A DNA stretch of 5,682 bases from Marinospirillum sp. (GTDB lineage: Bacteria > Pseudomonadota > Gammaproteobacteria > Pseudomonadales > Halomonadaceae): contig NZ_JACUUA010000201.1 in assembly GCF_014859565.1 (NCBI RefSeq), forward strand, positions 1 through 5,682. Direction: 5' to 3'. Positions 1-5,136 of this stretch are shown here, one piece after another; the first letter of the stretch is position 1, and every line of letters starts with the position of its first letter. The notes beneath the pieces were generated by a model. The model was not told the origin of the DNA and made no database searches. It saw nothing but the letters and a program-made list of their open reading frames with translations. A program made the position numbers and the translations under genes.

Positions 1-3
1 TTC

Positions 4-25
4 AAGCATTTTGCTTTGTTTTTTT
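4..25 (+). terminator. Weak terminator-like hairpin with T-run
   Basis: A 5-bp stem AAGCA (4-8) and TGCTT (12-16) with a TTT loop is followed by a T-rich tract through 25. It could end a plus-strand transcript entering from the left of the window. The stem is short and A/T-rich and the window edge cuts the context, so this is weakly supported. Confidence 0.25.
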
Positions 26-238
26 GTCTCGACAGTACCGCTTGGTTTTCGTCAGCCACTATTCGAGACCCTTGATGTTGCTGTATGGAATACCAGCCGT
101 TATTCACCACCTGCAACCCATGACCGCTACGCGGTCATCCGCTTATATCCCTGCCCGAGCGGACGAGGGTTTACGCGGGTTTTGCTAAGCTGCTTCTTCT
201 CTACGCAGCATAACTGCCAGCACCCGTCTCCTGAAAGC
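26..238. other. Gene-free stretch with several nested inverted repeats, candidate structured RNA or single-stranded DNA element
   Basis: I see no convincing gene in positions 1-289, but the stretch is rich in potential stems. GTCTCGA (26-32) pairs with TCGAGAC (63-69). GTTGC (77-81) pairs with GCAAC (113-117) and encloses a small GTAT/ATAC hairpin (83-86 with 90-93). ATGACCGC (120-127) pairs perfectly with GCGGTCAT (131-138) across a 3-base loop. CGGG (176-179) plus TGCT (183-186) pair with AGCA (219-222) plus CCCG (223-226), leaving a TTT bulge and enclosing GCTGC (189-193) with GCAGC (205-209). The strong terminator at 239-266 follows at once, so a plus-strand transcript through here would end cleanly. 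Strand and function are unknown. It could be a non-coding RNA, or a DNA element that folds when single-stranded, such as a transfer or replication origin. I do not recognise a named RNA family. Confidence 0.45.
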
Positions 239-266
239 AAAATACCGGCATTGTGCCGGTATTTTT
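239..266. terminator. Bidirectional rho-independent terminator
   Basis: A perfect 12-bp stem, AAAATACCGGCA (239-250) with TGCCGGTATTTT (254-265), surrounds a 3-base loop. The CCGGCA/TGCCGG core is flanked by A-runs on one side and T-runs on the other, so either strand would give a hairpin followed by uridines. It starts 24 bases after the stop codon of the DsbG-like gene and should end the minus-strand operon. It can equally end a plus-strand transcript from the folded region at 26-238. Confidence 0.85.
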
Positions 267-289
267 AAGGGGCTTCGCCATCCGATTGC

Positions 290-1294
290 TTAATGTTTAG
301 GGTGACCCAAAATCTCCATCAGCATGGCTTTGTCGCGAGGCCGTCCCGGTAACATCCTTGAATTTCCCTCTGAATCCTTGAAAAATAGGGTCGGGGTTCC
401 TCGGGCATTAAAAGAGATCAGGCGACTGACATTGTTCCGATTTTTCTCTACGCCTTCCGGAGTTATATCATTTGGGCTGATCAGATCATGAATGCCAAGC
501 GCCTTACCCTCAGCGCGAAGCTTTTCATGCTTGCGGAGGGAGGCAAGTGCGTCACCTCCTTTGCCTTGCAAGCCAAGCCAGTAGGCCGACAAATCAGAGC
601 TTTGCTGCGACAGAAAACCAACGGGAATCAGGCGCACCTGAGTGCCTTCTGGAATGCCAATATCTTCTTTATCCTGCCAAAGGCGATTACAGTGCGGACA
701 AAAAGCGTCATGGGTAATGTAGACAATCCGTTTTGGATCGGCCGATCCCATGGCAATATAATTCGTCTCTTCTAAGCGATCCCAGTCTTTGTTAATGTCA
801 AAGGCTTCTTGCTCAGAATCGGAAGACAGCTGCATGCCAATTAGCTGCACAAAGTCCTGACGGGTTTTCATATTGATGATGGCAGGAATCAAATACTGGC
901 CATCCATTGTTGTAAAAACGGGAGCTGTTTGACCATCCGGCAGCTTGACTAGCATGCCAATCAAGCCCGGGATGCGCTGCTCTTCACTCAGATCCAGCAT
1001 CCCAGCATACTCGGCACCTAGGCTGCTCAGTCCTTCTTGCAGCGCTTTCCCTGGCTGGAATTGATCAGGGTTTATCTGTAGAACCTTCTGTGCCATGGCT
1101 GCTGCAAGGCTGCTCCCCGCCTCCGGGGTCGCCTGAGCTTTTGATGGAGTGTTTGCGCTCCCTGTATGCAGCAAAACCGCCATGCCTGCAGCCGCTACCA
1201 GCAAGCCAAATGCACCCAAAAAAAGACGACCGCTCTTTTTCTGCTGATACTCCAGCGTACTGGTTGGATCTAACTCAACTTTTTTTTGTGGCAT
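290..1294 (-). CDS. Membrane-anchored DsbC/DsbG-like thiol-disulfide protein, CPHC active site
   Basis: Predicted 334-residue thioredoxin-fold protein of the DsbC/DsbG type, expected to act on disulfide bonds in the periplasm. Residues 1-20 are polar and residues about 23-43 form one hydrophobic helix with no obvious cleavage site, so I infer an N-in signal anchor with the rest outside the inner membrane. The redox motif is C199-P-H-C202, preceded by a hydrophobic strand (IVYITHDAF). T300-P301 supplies the cis-proline loop, and the stretch near 220-228 (RLIPVGFL) resembles the matching strand of DsbG. CPHC is the dipeptide of the oxidase DsbA, while E. coli DsbC has CGYC and DsbG CPYC, so isomerase or oxidase activity cannot be decided. 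The start at 1294 is chosen because a GAGGT site lies 5 bases upstream and the membrane helix follows. The gene overlaps the end of minE by 20 bases and is the last gene before the terminator. Confidence 0.85.
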   Translation of the reverse strand: MPQKKVELDPTSTLEYQQKKSGRLFLGAFGLLVAAAGMAVLLHTGSANTPSKAQATPEAGSSLAAAMAQKVLQINPDQFQPGKALQEGLSSLGAEYAGMLDLSEEQRIPGLIGMLVKLPDGQTAPVFTTMDGQYLIPAIINMKTRQDFVQLIGMQLSSDSEQEAFDINKDWDRLEETNYIAMGSADPKRIVYITHDAFCPHCNRLWQDKEDIGIPEGTQVRLIPVGFLSQQSSDLSAYWLGLQGKGGDALASLRKHEKLRAEGKALGIHDLISPNDITPEGVEKNRNNVSRLISFNARGTPTLFFKDSEGNSRMLPGRPRDKAMLMEILGHPKH

Positions 1295-1610
1295 TACTAA
1301 CCTCACTTTCAATGATGTCAGCCGGCAAGCTGACGTTAATTTCAAGACTCGTCTCTCCGTCTTTGCGCTCATTAACACTGATATCCAGTTGCGTTGTTGC
1401 AATGGATAGATGTCGCTCAAGGACAGCCAAAATATCTTGCTGGATCTGGCGCACCTTAAGATCAAGCCCTGGCTGGGTGCCGGACTGGTGCTGAAGGATG
1501 ATTTTCAGGCGATCTTTCGCTGCGGTTGCAGAGCTTGCGGCAGGTGGCGCCGCCCCCATGACTCGGCGCAACCACTCGTTGCCACCAATCGCTGCGCGTA
1601 TTGAGTTCAC
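1275..1610 (-). CDS. minE: MinE, topological regulator of MinD
   Basis: MinE stimulates MinD ATPase and drives the Min proteins' oscillation on the inner membrane. The 111-residue product keeps the family layout. A short amphipathic segment near the N-terminus (WLRRVM, residues 13-18) could be the membrane-targeting sequence. The MinD-binding segment AKDRLKIIL (31-39) matches the E. coli AKERLQIIV stretch, including L35 and I37-I38. The dimerisation domain from residue 50 has the RQIQQDILAVLERHL helix and the SLEINVSLP strand near 88-96. E. coli MinE has 88 residues. The extra length is roughly ten residues before the MinD-binding segment, an A/P/S-rich linker at 20-30, and a polar tail after residue 97. 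Translation starts at GTG, which overlaps the minD stop as GTGA, and a near-perfect Shine-Dalgarno site lies just upstream, pointing to coupled translation with minD. Confidence 0.93.
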   Translation of the reverse strand: MNSIRAAIGGNEWLRRVMGAAPPAASSATAAKDRLKIILQHQSGTQPGLDLKVRQIQQDILAVLERHLSIATTQLDISVNERKDGETSLEINVSLPADIIESEVSNATKKS

Positions 1611-2434
1611 GCAACCTCCTTACGGAACCGGAATAGCTCCCATAAGCGAAATGGCTTTTTGGACTCAGGTATGGTGATTTCCACACCGCCCTCGGTCAGA
1701 GCTCTGGCGGCAATCATATAAGCCTGGGCTGCATTGCTGTCTGCATTATCGACAACGACCGGAAAGCCACGGTTGGAGGCGCTCAGAACAGCCTGATCCT
1801 CTGGGATGATCCCAATCAAATTCAGGCAGAGAATTTCCTGTATATCATGAATACTCAGCATTTCACCTTTCTTGACTCGCACTGAATCATAGCGGGTCAC
1901 CAGGAGATGAATAGGCATGGATTCTGCGTGCGCACCTAACACTGTCCTTGAATTCAACATACCGATAATTCGATCAGAGTCGCGCACTGAGGACACCTCC
2001 GGATTAACCACCACAATCGCCTCATGGGCGTAGATCATGGCCATCTGAGCGCCCTTTTCTATCCCTGCAGGCGAATCGCACAGGATGTAGTCAAACTGGT
2101 TAGATGCTTGGGAGAGAATCGCTTCAACCCCCTCTGTGGTTAACGCATCCTTGTCCTGCGTTTGTGAGGCAGGCAAGACATACAGGTTTTCAAGGTTGCG
2201 ATCCTTGATGATCGCCTGCTGTAAATTGGCTTGCCCCTGAATGACGTTGATCAGATCGTAAAACACGCGACGCTCACACCCCATGATCAGATCAAGATTT
2301 CGAAGACCTACATCGAAATCAATCAGCAGGGTTTTGTGACCTTTTTTGGCAAGTCCGGCACCTAAGGCTGCCGTGGTCGTTGTCTTGCCTACCCCACCCT
2401 TTCCGGATGTGACAACAATGATTTTTGCGGGCAT
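1607..2434 (-). CDS. minD: MinD, membrane-associated positioning ATPase
   Basis: MinD is a ParA/MinD-family ATPase that dimerises on ATP, binds the inner membrane and is released by MinE. The 275-residue product is about the usual length. The deviant Walker A motif is GKGGVGKTT (11-19) with signature lysine K12 and K17. Other landmarks are IDFDVGLRNLDLIMGCERR (38-56) containing the switch I region, PASQTQDKDAL (88-98), the Walker B/switch II stretch CDSPAGIE (119-126) and NPEVSSVRDSDR (144-155). The C-terminus PFRLWELFRFRK (261-272) is a basic-hydrophobic amphipathic helix that fits the membrane-targeting sequence. Nothing essential appears to be missing. Its ATG shares one base with the TAA stop of the upstream prepilin-peptidase-like gene (TAATG). 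No minC lies upstream, where it sits in the standard minCDE operon. Confidence 0.97.
   Translation of the reverse strand: MPAKIIVVTSGKGGVGKTTTTAALGAGLAKKGHKTLLIDFDVGLRNLDLIMGCERRVFYDLINVIQGQANLQQAIIKDRNLENLYVLPASQTQDKDALTTEGVEAILSQASNQFDYILCDSPAGIEKGAQMAMIYAHEAIVVVNPEVSSVRDSDRIIGMLNSRTVLGAHAESMPIHLLVTRYDSVRVKKGEMLSIHDIQEILCLNLIGIIPEDQAVLSASNRGFPVVVDNADSNAAQAYMIAARALTEGGVEITIPESKKPFRLWELFRFRKEVA
1614..1622 (-). promoter_or_regulatory. Near-perfect Shine-Dalgarno site of minE, inside minD
   Basis: TAAGGAGGT on the minus strand is a full match to the end of 16S rRNA and ends just before the minE GTG. It lies within the last codons of minD. This supports the GTG start and suggests MinE is made at a high rate relative to MinD despite the weaker start codon. 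Confidence 0.8.
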
Positions 2435-2901
2435 TAATTGCTCTCTTTAGTTGGTTGAAAATTCTTAACGCGCTCTTTTATTTGCAGTATCCAGACCTGA
2501 TGCAGCAATGAGCGCCAAAAGGCCTCCAGCATGCGCAGCCAAATCCATGAAGACATCAAAACAAAAGCCAGCGTTATCTGTAATGATTCCGTGAGCATAA
2601 AAATAATCACAGGGAGAGAGGCAAAAGTCAGTTCGCCAATAAAATAAACCGGAGGGATAAATGACCCGCAGTATCGGCAGCGGCCATGCAAGGCCAGCCA
2701 CGACACGATGGGGATGTTGTCATACCAAGCCAGCGTGTGATCGCAAGACCAGCAGGATGATCTCTGGTGTTTTCTCAATACCAAAGGCCGGTTATAAGGC
2801 CCATTACGAGTGCCTAAACGATACCCCATTGCATTGAGAAAACTGCCCCAAGCCAGGCCATACAAAGGAAGTCCCACCATCCATGCCGACCAATGATCCA
2901 T
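2434..2901 (-). CDS. Prepilin peptidase N-terminal domain only, no protease half
   Basis: A 155-residue inner-membrane protein matching the N-terminal part of type IV prepilin peptidases (PilD type). It has the first transmembrane helix ending in WGSFLNAMGYRL (18-29), then a cytoplasmic loop with two cysteine pairs, CWSC (50-53) and CRYC (75-78), around the hallmark WYDNIPIVSWL (59-69), then the E90-containing entry to the next membrane segment (about 92-127). In PilD this part is the zinc-binding region tied to N-methylation of cleaved prepilins. PilD is usually about 270-290 residues, and its second half carries two catalytic aspartates, the second in a GxGD motif. That half is absent here, and minD begins at the stop codon, so no remnant follows. 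The start at 2901 is preferred over a GTG six bases upstream because that GTG overlaps the GGAG site. Whether the domain acts alone or is a degraded relic is unknown. Confidence 0.85.
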   Translation of the reverse strand: MDHWSAWMVGLPLYGLAWGSFLNAMGYRLGTRNGPYNRPLVLRKHQRSSCWSCDHTLAWYDNIPIVSWLALHGRCRYCGSFIPPVYFIGELTFASLPVIIFMLTESLQITLAFVLMSSWIWLRMLEAFWRSLLHQVWILQIKERVKNFQPTKESN

Positions 2902-2906
2902 TGCCA

Positions 2907-2910
2907 CTCC
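2907..2910 (-). promoter_or_regulatory. Ribosome binding site deciding the start of the prepilin-peptidase-like gene
   Basis: GGAG sits 5 bases before the ATG at 2901. The alternative in-frame GTG at 2907 overlaps this site and has no site of its own, so the ATG is preferred. Confidence 0.6.
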
Positions 2911-2962
2911 ATCATCTTAAAAATGACTTTGCTGGAGTATAGGCTATCCCGTATAGTTTTGG

Positions 2963-4435
2963 CTATAGATCAGCATCAAAAGAGCGATCCGAGGGAGTGC
3001 TCGATGACGAGGGCTGTATATCTATTTCATTCTTGCTGACAAAATCCATGAGTCCATGTTCACCTCCAAGAAACTCCAGCAGTGCGTATGTTTGATCGGG
3101 ATCACTGTTGCGACCCTTGAAATGGTATGCCTGCACCCCCTCATATACGCGGTCAAAAGCATCCAGATGCATAGGTTCTGCAGATGGCATCCATTTCAGC
3201 ACGCTGCGCTTAAGACTCTCTTTTTGTTCGATTTCAAACAAATACCGCCGTTCGCCGGGCACGGCCAGCCGCTTTACATGAAGATCCGGATGAGAGGCCC
3301 ACTGGTTCAGGGTGTCGAGTCCCGCTGATAAATCCATGGTTATGGTTGCACTGCGCTCAACCAGAGCATCCAGGCAAAGCACCATGGCATCCCCTTTAAT
3401 TCCGGCTCCTTTCACCAGTAATTTCCCCGGCATGGAATCATCCAGAATCAATCCCCGTTCAGCATAGCCAATCAACTGATGAATATCAGGCGCAAAAGAC
3501 TGCAGAAGCCTCCAGTCAAAAGGGTCGGTCTTGTAGCTGGCTTTGATTTGTCGAAGAATGCTGGTCATGCCCTGGGCACCTTCAATAATCATCATGGATT
3601 GACCTGTAGTACGCAGAACATGATCGAGCAGATCCGCTGTTGAGCCTGAAAAGGGATTGTCTTCGCCAGCGGACGCATAGGCTTCTATAATGGATAGCGC
3701 CTTTTTCCGCTGCAGAAGGTTTTGCTCAGCCAGCGGATCATTTGCTTCATCAGTACAAACTAATCGCGCAGAGGATGAAAAAGAATTATGGTCATGTACT
3801 GCTGCCAGATGAACAGGAATAGGCGTTTTTTTGCTCTGATCCAATGAAAAAATCAATGAGTCTGTCGCCGGGGCAATCAATAAATGCTCTGAAGTAGCAG
3901 ATATATAACCCCCTCCCTTTTCCCTACCAAGGATGAGTGCTCGCGCCTCTGAAACACTGATATCACCCATTGCAAGTCTTTGGGCTAAAATATTCAGCTG
4001 ATTGATAGCCTTGGGCGCTGTCATCTGTGCGCTTAAACGATCCATCGCCATATCTAGCGACTCTCCAAGACTAAGCCCGCCGCCCCATGCAAATCCATCT
4101 GCACTGATAATCGCCACACCCATGCTGGAGTTGTTAAGCGTCTCCATATCCCAATGATGATGGAATGAGCGAAGTTCTTTGGGAAGGTTCTTTTTGGTGG
4201 GTCGCCAACCTTTATCTGATCCCTGCTGGCGCATCAAGGCAACGTATTCATGGTCAGACACGGCGATCGGGCGCTCACTTTCAGTCACTGAAGGCGGTAC
4301 ACCTGACCCGTAAATGCGATCAAGCATTTCCCCTTTGATTGAGCGCCATGCGAGTTGGTCAAGCACCTGGTCTGAATGGTTCTCACGTATCTTCTGAAGG
4401 TAAAGTTCAAGCAAGCGACTTGGACGATTAGGCAT
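2963..4435 (-). CDS. Unrecognised 490-residue soluble protein
   Basis: I do not recognise this family. The product has no signal peptide and no membrane segment, so it is probably cytoplasmic. Residues 1-40 are charged and look helical. A histidine run at 92-94 precedes SMGVAIISADGFAWGGGLSLGESLDMAMDRL (104-134), which reads as two strands, a glycine turn and a helix. Residues 145-170 look helical. A strand-rich stretch at 178-230 includes HLAAVHDH (209-216). A second glycine-containing stretch, MMIIEGAQGM (281-290), and GKLLVKGAGIKGDAMVLCLDALVE (337-360) look like alpha/beta core elements. There is no clear Walker A motif. The tail (475-490) is serine-rich, acidic and probably disordered. Start support comes from a GGTGATC match to the 16S 3' end four bases before the ATG. 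The gene heads the block leading into the prepilin-peptidase-like gene, 61 bases away with no terminator between, so a common role with MinDE is plausible but unproven. Confidence 0.88.
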   Translation of the reverse strand: MPNRPSRLLELYLQKIRENHSDQVLDQLAWRSIKGEMLDRIYGSGVPPSVTESERPIAVSDHEYVALMRQQGSDKGWRPTKKNLPKELRSFHHHWDMETLNNSSMGVAIISADGFAWGGGLSLGESLDMAMDRLSAQMTAPKAINQLNILAQRLAMGDISVSEARALILGREKGGGYISATSEHLLIAPATDSLIFSLDQSKKTPIPVHLAAVHDHNSFSSSARLVCTDEANDPLAEQNLLQRKKALSIIEAYASAGEDNPFSGSTADLLDHVLRTTGQSMMIIEGAQGMTSILRQIKASYKTDPFDWRLLQSFAPDIHQLIGYAERGLILDDSMPGKLLVKGAGIKGDAMVLCLDALVERSATITMDLSAGLDTLNQWASHPDLHVKRLAVPGERRYLFEIEQKESLKRSVLKWMPSAEPMHLDAFDRVYEGVQAYHFKGRNSDPDQTYALLEFLGGEHGLMDFVSKNEIDIQPSSSSTPSDRSFDADL

Positions 4436-4524
4436 GAATGATCACCGTTATAGCTTCCATGTTTAGATGACTGCTCCGTGCTTACCTTTTCATGCAGGTC
4501 TCAAGCCCGGCATAGGAATTATTG

Positions 4525-4550
4525 TGCGGAGAGTCTACCACCTGTCCGCA
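4525..4550. repeat. Inverted repeat flanking the candidate -10 element
   Basis: TGCGGA (4525-4530) and TCCGCA (4545-4550) form 6-bp inverted arms with a 14-base centre. The arms straddle the candidate -10 box, and the left arm covers the expected transcription start. That placement suits an operator for a dimeric repressor. Six-bp arms can arise by chance. Confidence 0.35.
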
Positions 4551-4559
4551 GTATGGCAA
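4532..4559 (-). promoter_or_regulatory. Candidate sigma-70 promoter for the 490-residue gene and the min operon
   Basis: On the minus strand, TTGCCA (4559-4554) matches the -35 consensus at 5 of 6 positions. After 16 bases, TAGACT (4537-4532) matches the -10 at 4 of 6, preceded by TGG, an extended -10 pattern. Transcription would begin near 4525 and leave a leader of about 90 bases before the ATG at 4435. This is by-eye consensus matching only. Confidence 0.4.
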
Positions 4560-4609
4560 CCCTTCTTGAGTTCAGTTTTAACACGGCTTTGACCCACATC
4601 AAGAGGAAT

Positions 4610-4951
4610 CTAGTTCATCAAAACTTCGACGGCATGGGCGTGCATCTCAGATGCCCAGAACAAAATAAATTGCTTCACATTGGGGGCAATGATCGGATCC
4701 TCAGAGATAAAACGGTAAAGAATCCCATCAGGATAGAGCTTGCGCTGGTCCTCCGGAATTCTGGCTGTTTTGACCTTGGCCTCAAGAACAAAACAGCCAT
4801 CCTCATTCATTGCCAACAGTTGACCTTGAATAGGGGAATCCATTTCAATGATATGCATCTTACGATCTGTTGCCAGTATCGCTTCCATCTGATCATTGGT
4901 AAACGTCGTAAAATTCCTGATCTCAATAATTTTTGAATTTAGGTGACTCAT
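4610..4951 (-). CDS. Unrecognised 113-residue small protein
   Basis: I do not recognise this family. The ATG at 4951 is chosen because GAGGG lies 7 bases upstream. The frame stays open 25 codons further upstream to a GTG, but without a comparable ribosome site. The protein lacks a signal peptide and membrane helix and looks like one compact alpha/beta domain. A strand (KIIEIRNF, 7-14) is followed by a helix (TNDQMEAILATD, 18-29), strands around MHIIEM (32-37), QGQLLAMN (42-49) and GCFVLEAKV (52-60), then a charged turn (IPEDQRKLYPDG, 65-76) and a final helix (90-113) with several histidines and methionines. It runs in the same direction as the operon but is separated from the 490-residue gene by 174 bases holding a candidate promoter, so it may be its own unit or the first cistron. 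Confidence 0.82.
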   Translation of the reverse strand: MSHLNSKIIEIRNFTTFTNDQMEAILATDRKMHIIEMDSPIQGQLLAMNEDGCFVLEAKVKTARIPEDQRKLYPDGILYRFISEDPIIAPNVKQFILFWASEMHAHAVEVLMN

Positions 4952-4992
4952 CGTTTTGCCCTCGCTGCACGCTACCTGCTGTTTGTAGGGTA

Positions 4993-5020
4993 AGGATACT
5001 GTATTTTCAGTGCCGACCAA
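4993..5020 (-). promoter_or_regulatory. Weak candidate promoter for the 113-residue gene
   Basis: On the minus strand, TTGGTC (5020-5015) and TATCCT (4998-4993) are 16 bases apart, with a short inverted repeat ACTG/CAGT (4998-5001 with 5008-5011) at the -10 side of the spacer. Matches are 3 of 6 and 4 of 6. The position fits a short leader to the ATG at 4951, but the boxes are poor. Confidence 0.22.
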
Positions 5021-5046
5021 TTGCACTTTTTTTCTGGTAGGTATTG

Positions 5047-5070
5047 CAGGTTATTTTGCTTACAGGTTAT
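5047..5070. repeat. Two direct copies of an 8-bp sequence upstream of the exported-protein gene
   Basis: CAGGTTAT occurs at 5047-5054 and again at 5063-5070, with a 16-base period. The second copy runs into the perfect inverted repeat at 5057-5080. The arrangement could be paired protein-binding sites in the divergent region. I see no confident promoter boxes for the plus-strand gene here. Confidence 0.5.
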
Positions 5071-5080
5071 CCTGTAAGCA
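5057..5080. repeat. Perfect 10-bp inverted repeat in the divergent intergenic region
   Basis: TGCTTACAGG (5057-5066) and CCTGTAAGCA (5071-5080) pair perfectly around a TTAT loop. Neither strand has a T-run after the stem, so it is not a typical terminator. It lies 56 bases before the ATG at 5137 and may be an operator or a hairpin in the leader of that gene's mRNA. Confidence 0.65.
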
Positions 5081-5136
5081 TCCGAAAGGAAAAGCCATTA
5101 CATCCATTGATCTGAATCAAAAAAAAGGAAAAACTC

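Noticed and set aside
11..268. Open frame of 85 codons on the plus strand
   Set aside because: It has no ribosome binding site, runs through several perfect hairpins and ends inside the terminator stem, so a folded non-coding stretch explains it better.
1295..1465. 57-residue N-terminal extension of the DsbG-like frame
   Set aside because: It would lie wholly inside minE and put an odd sequence before the membrane anchor; the ATG at 1294 has a good GAGGT site.
2465..2701. 78-codon minus-strand frame that might hold the missing protease half of the prepilin peptidase
   Set aside because: It is a shadow of the same region in another frame, with no membrane peptidase motifs or GxGD.
2902..2962. 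Possible terminator or promoter between the 490-residue gene and the prepilin-peptidase-like gene
   Set aside because: I found only a short direct repeat GGCTAT and no stem with a T-run or clear promoter boxes, so read-through is assumed.
4478..4936. Long plus-strand frame of 152 codons
   Set aside because: It overlaps the well-supported 113-residue gene on the other strand and has no ribosome site or recognisable protein features.
4998..5011. LexA-like inverted repeat ACTG-N6-CAGT
   Set aside because: The LexA consensus is CTGT-N8-ACAG; the spacing and arms do not fit.
4952..5026. Upstream GTG start for the 113-residue protein
   Set aside because: It lacks a ribosome site, while the ATG at 4951 has GAGGG at 7 bases.
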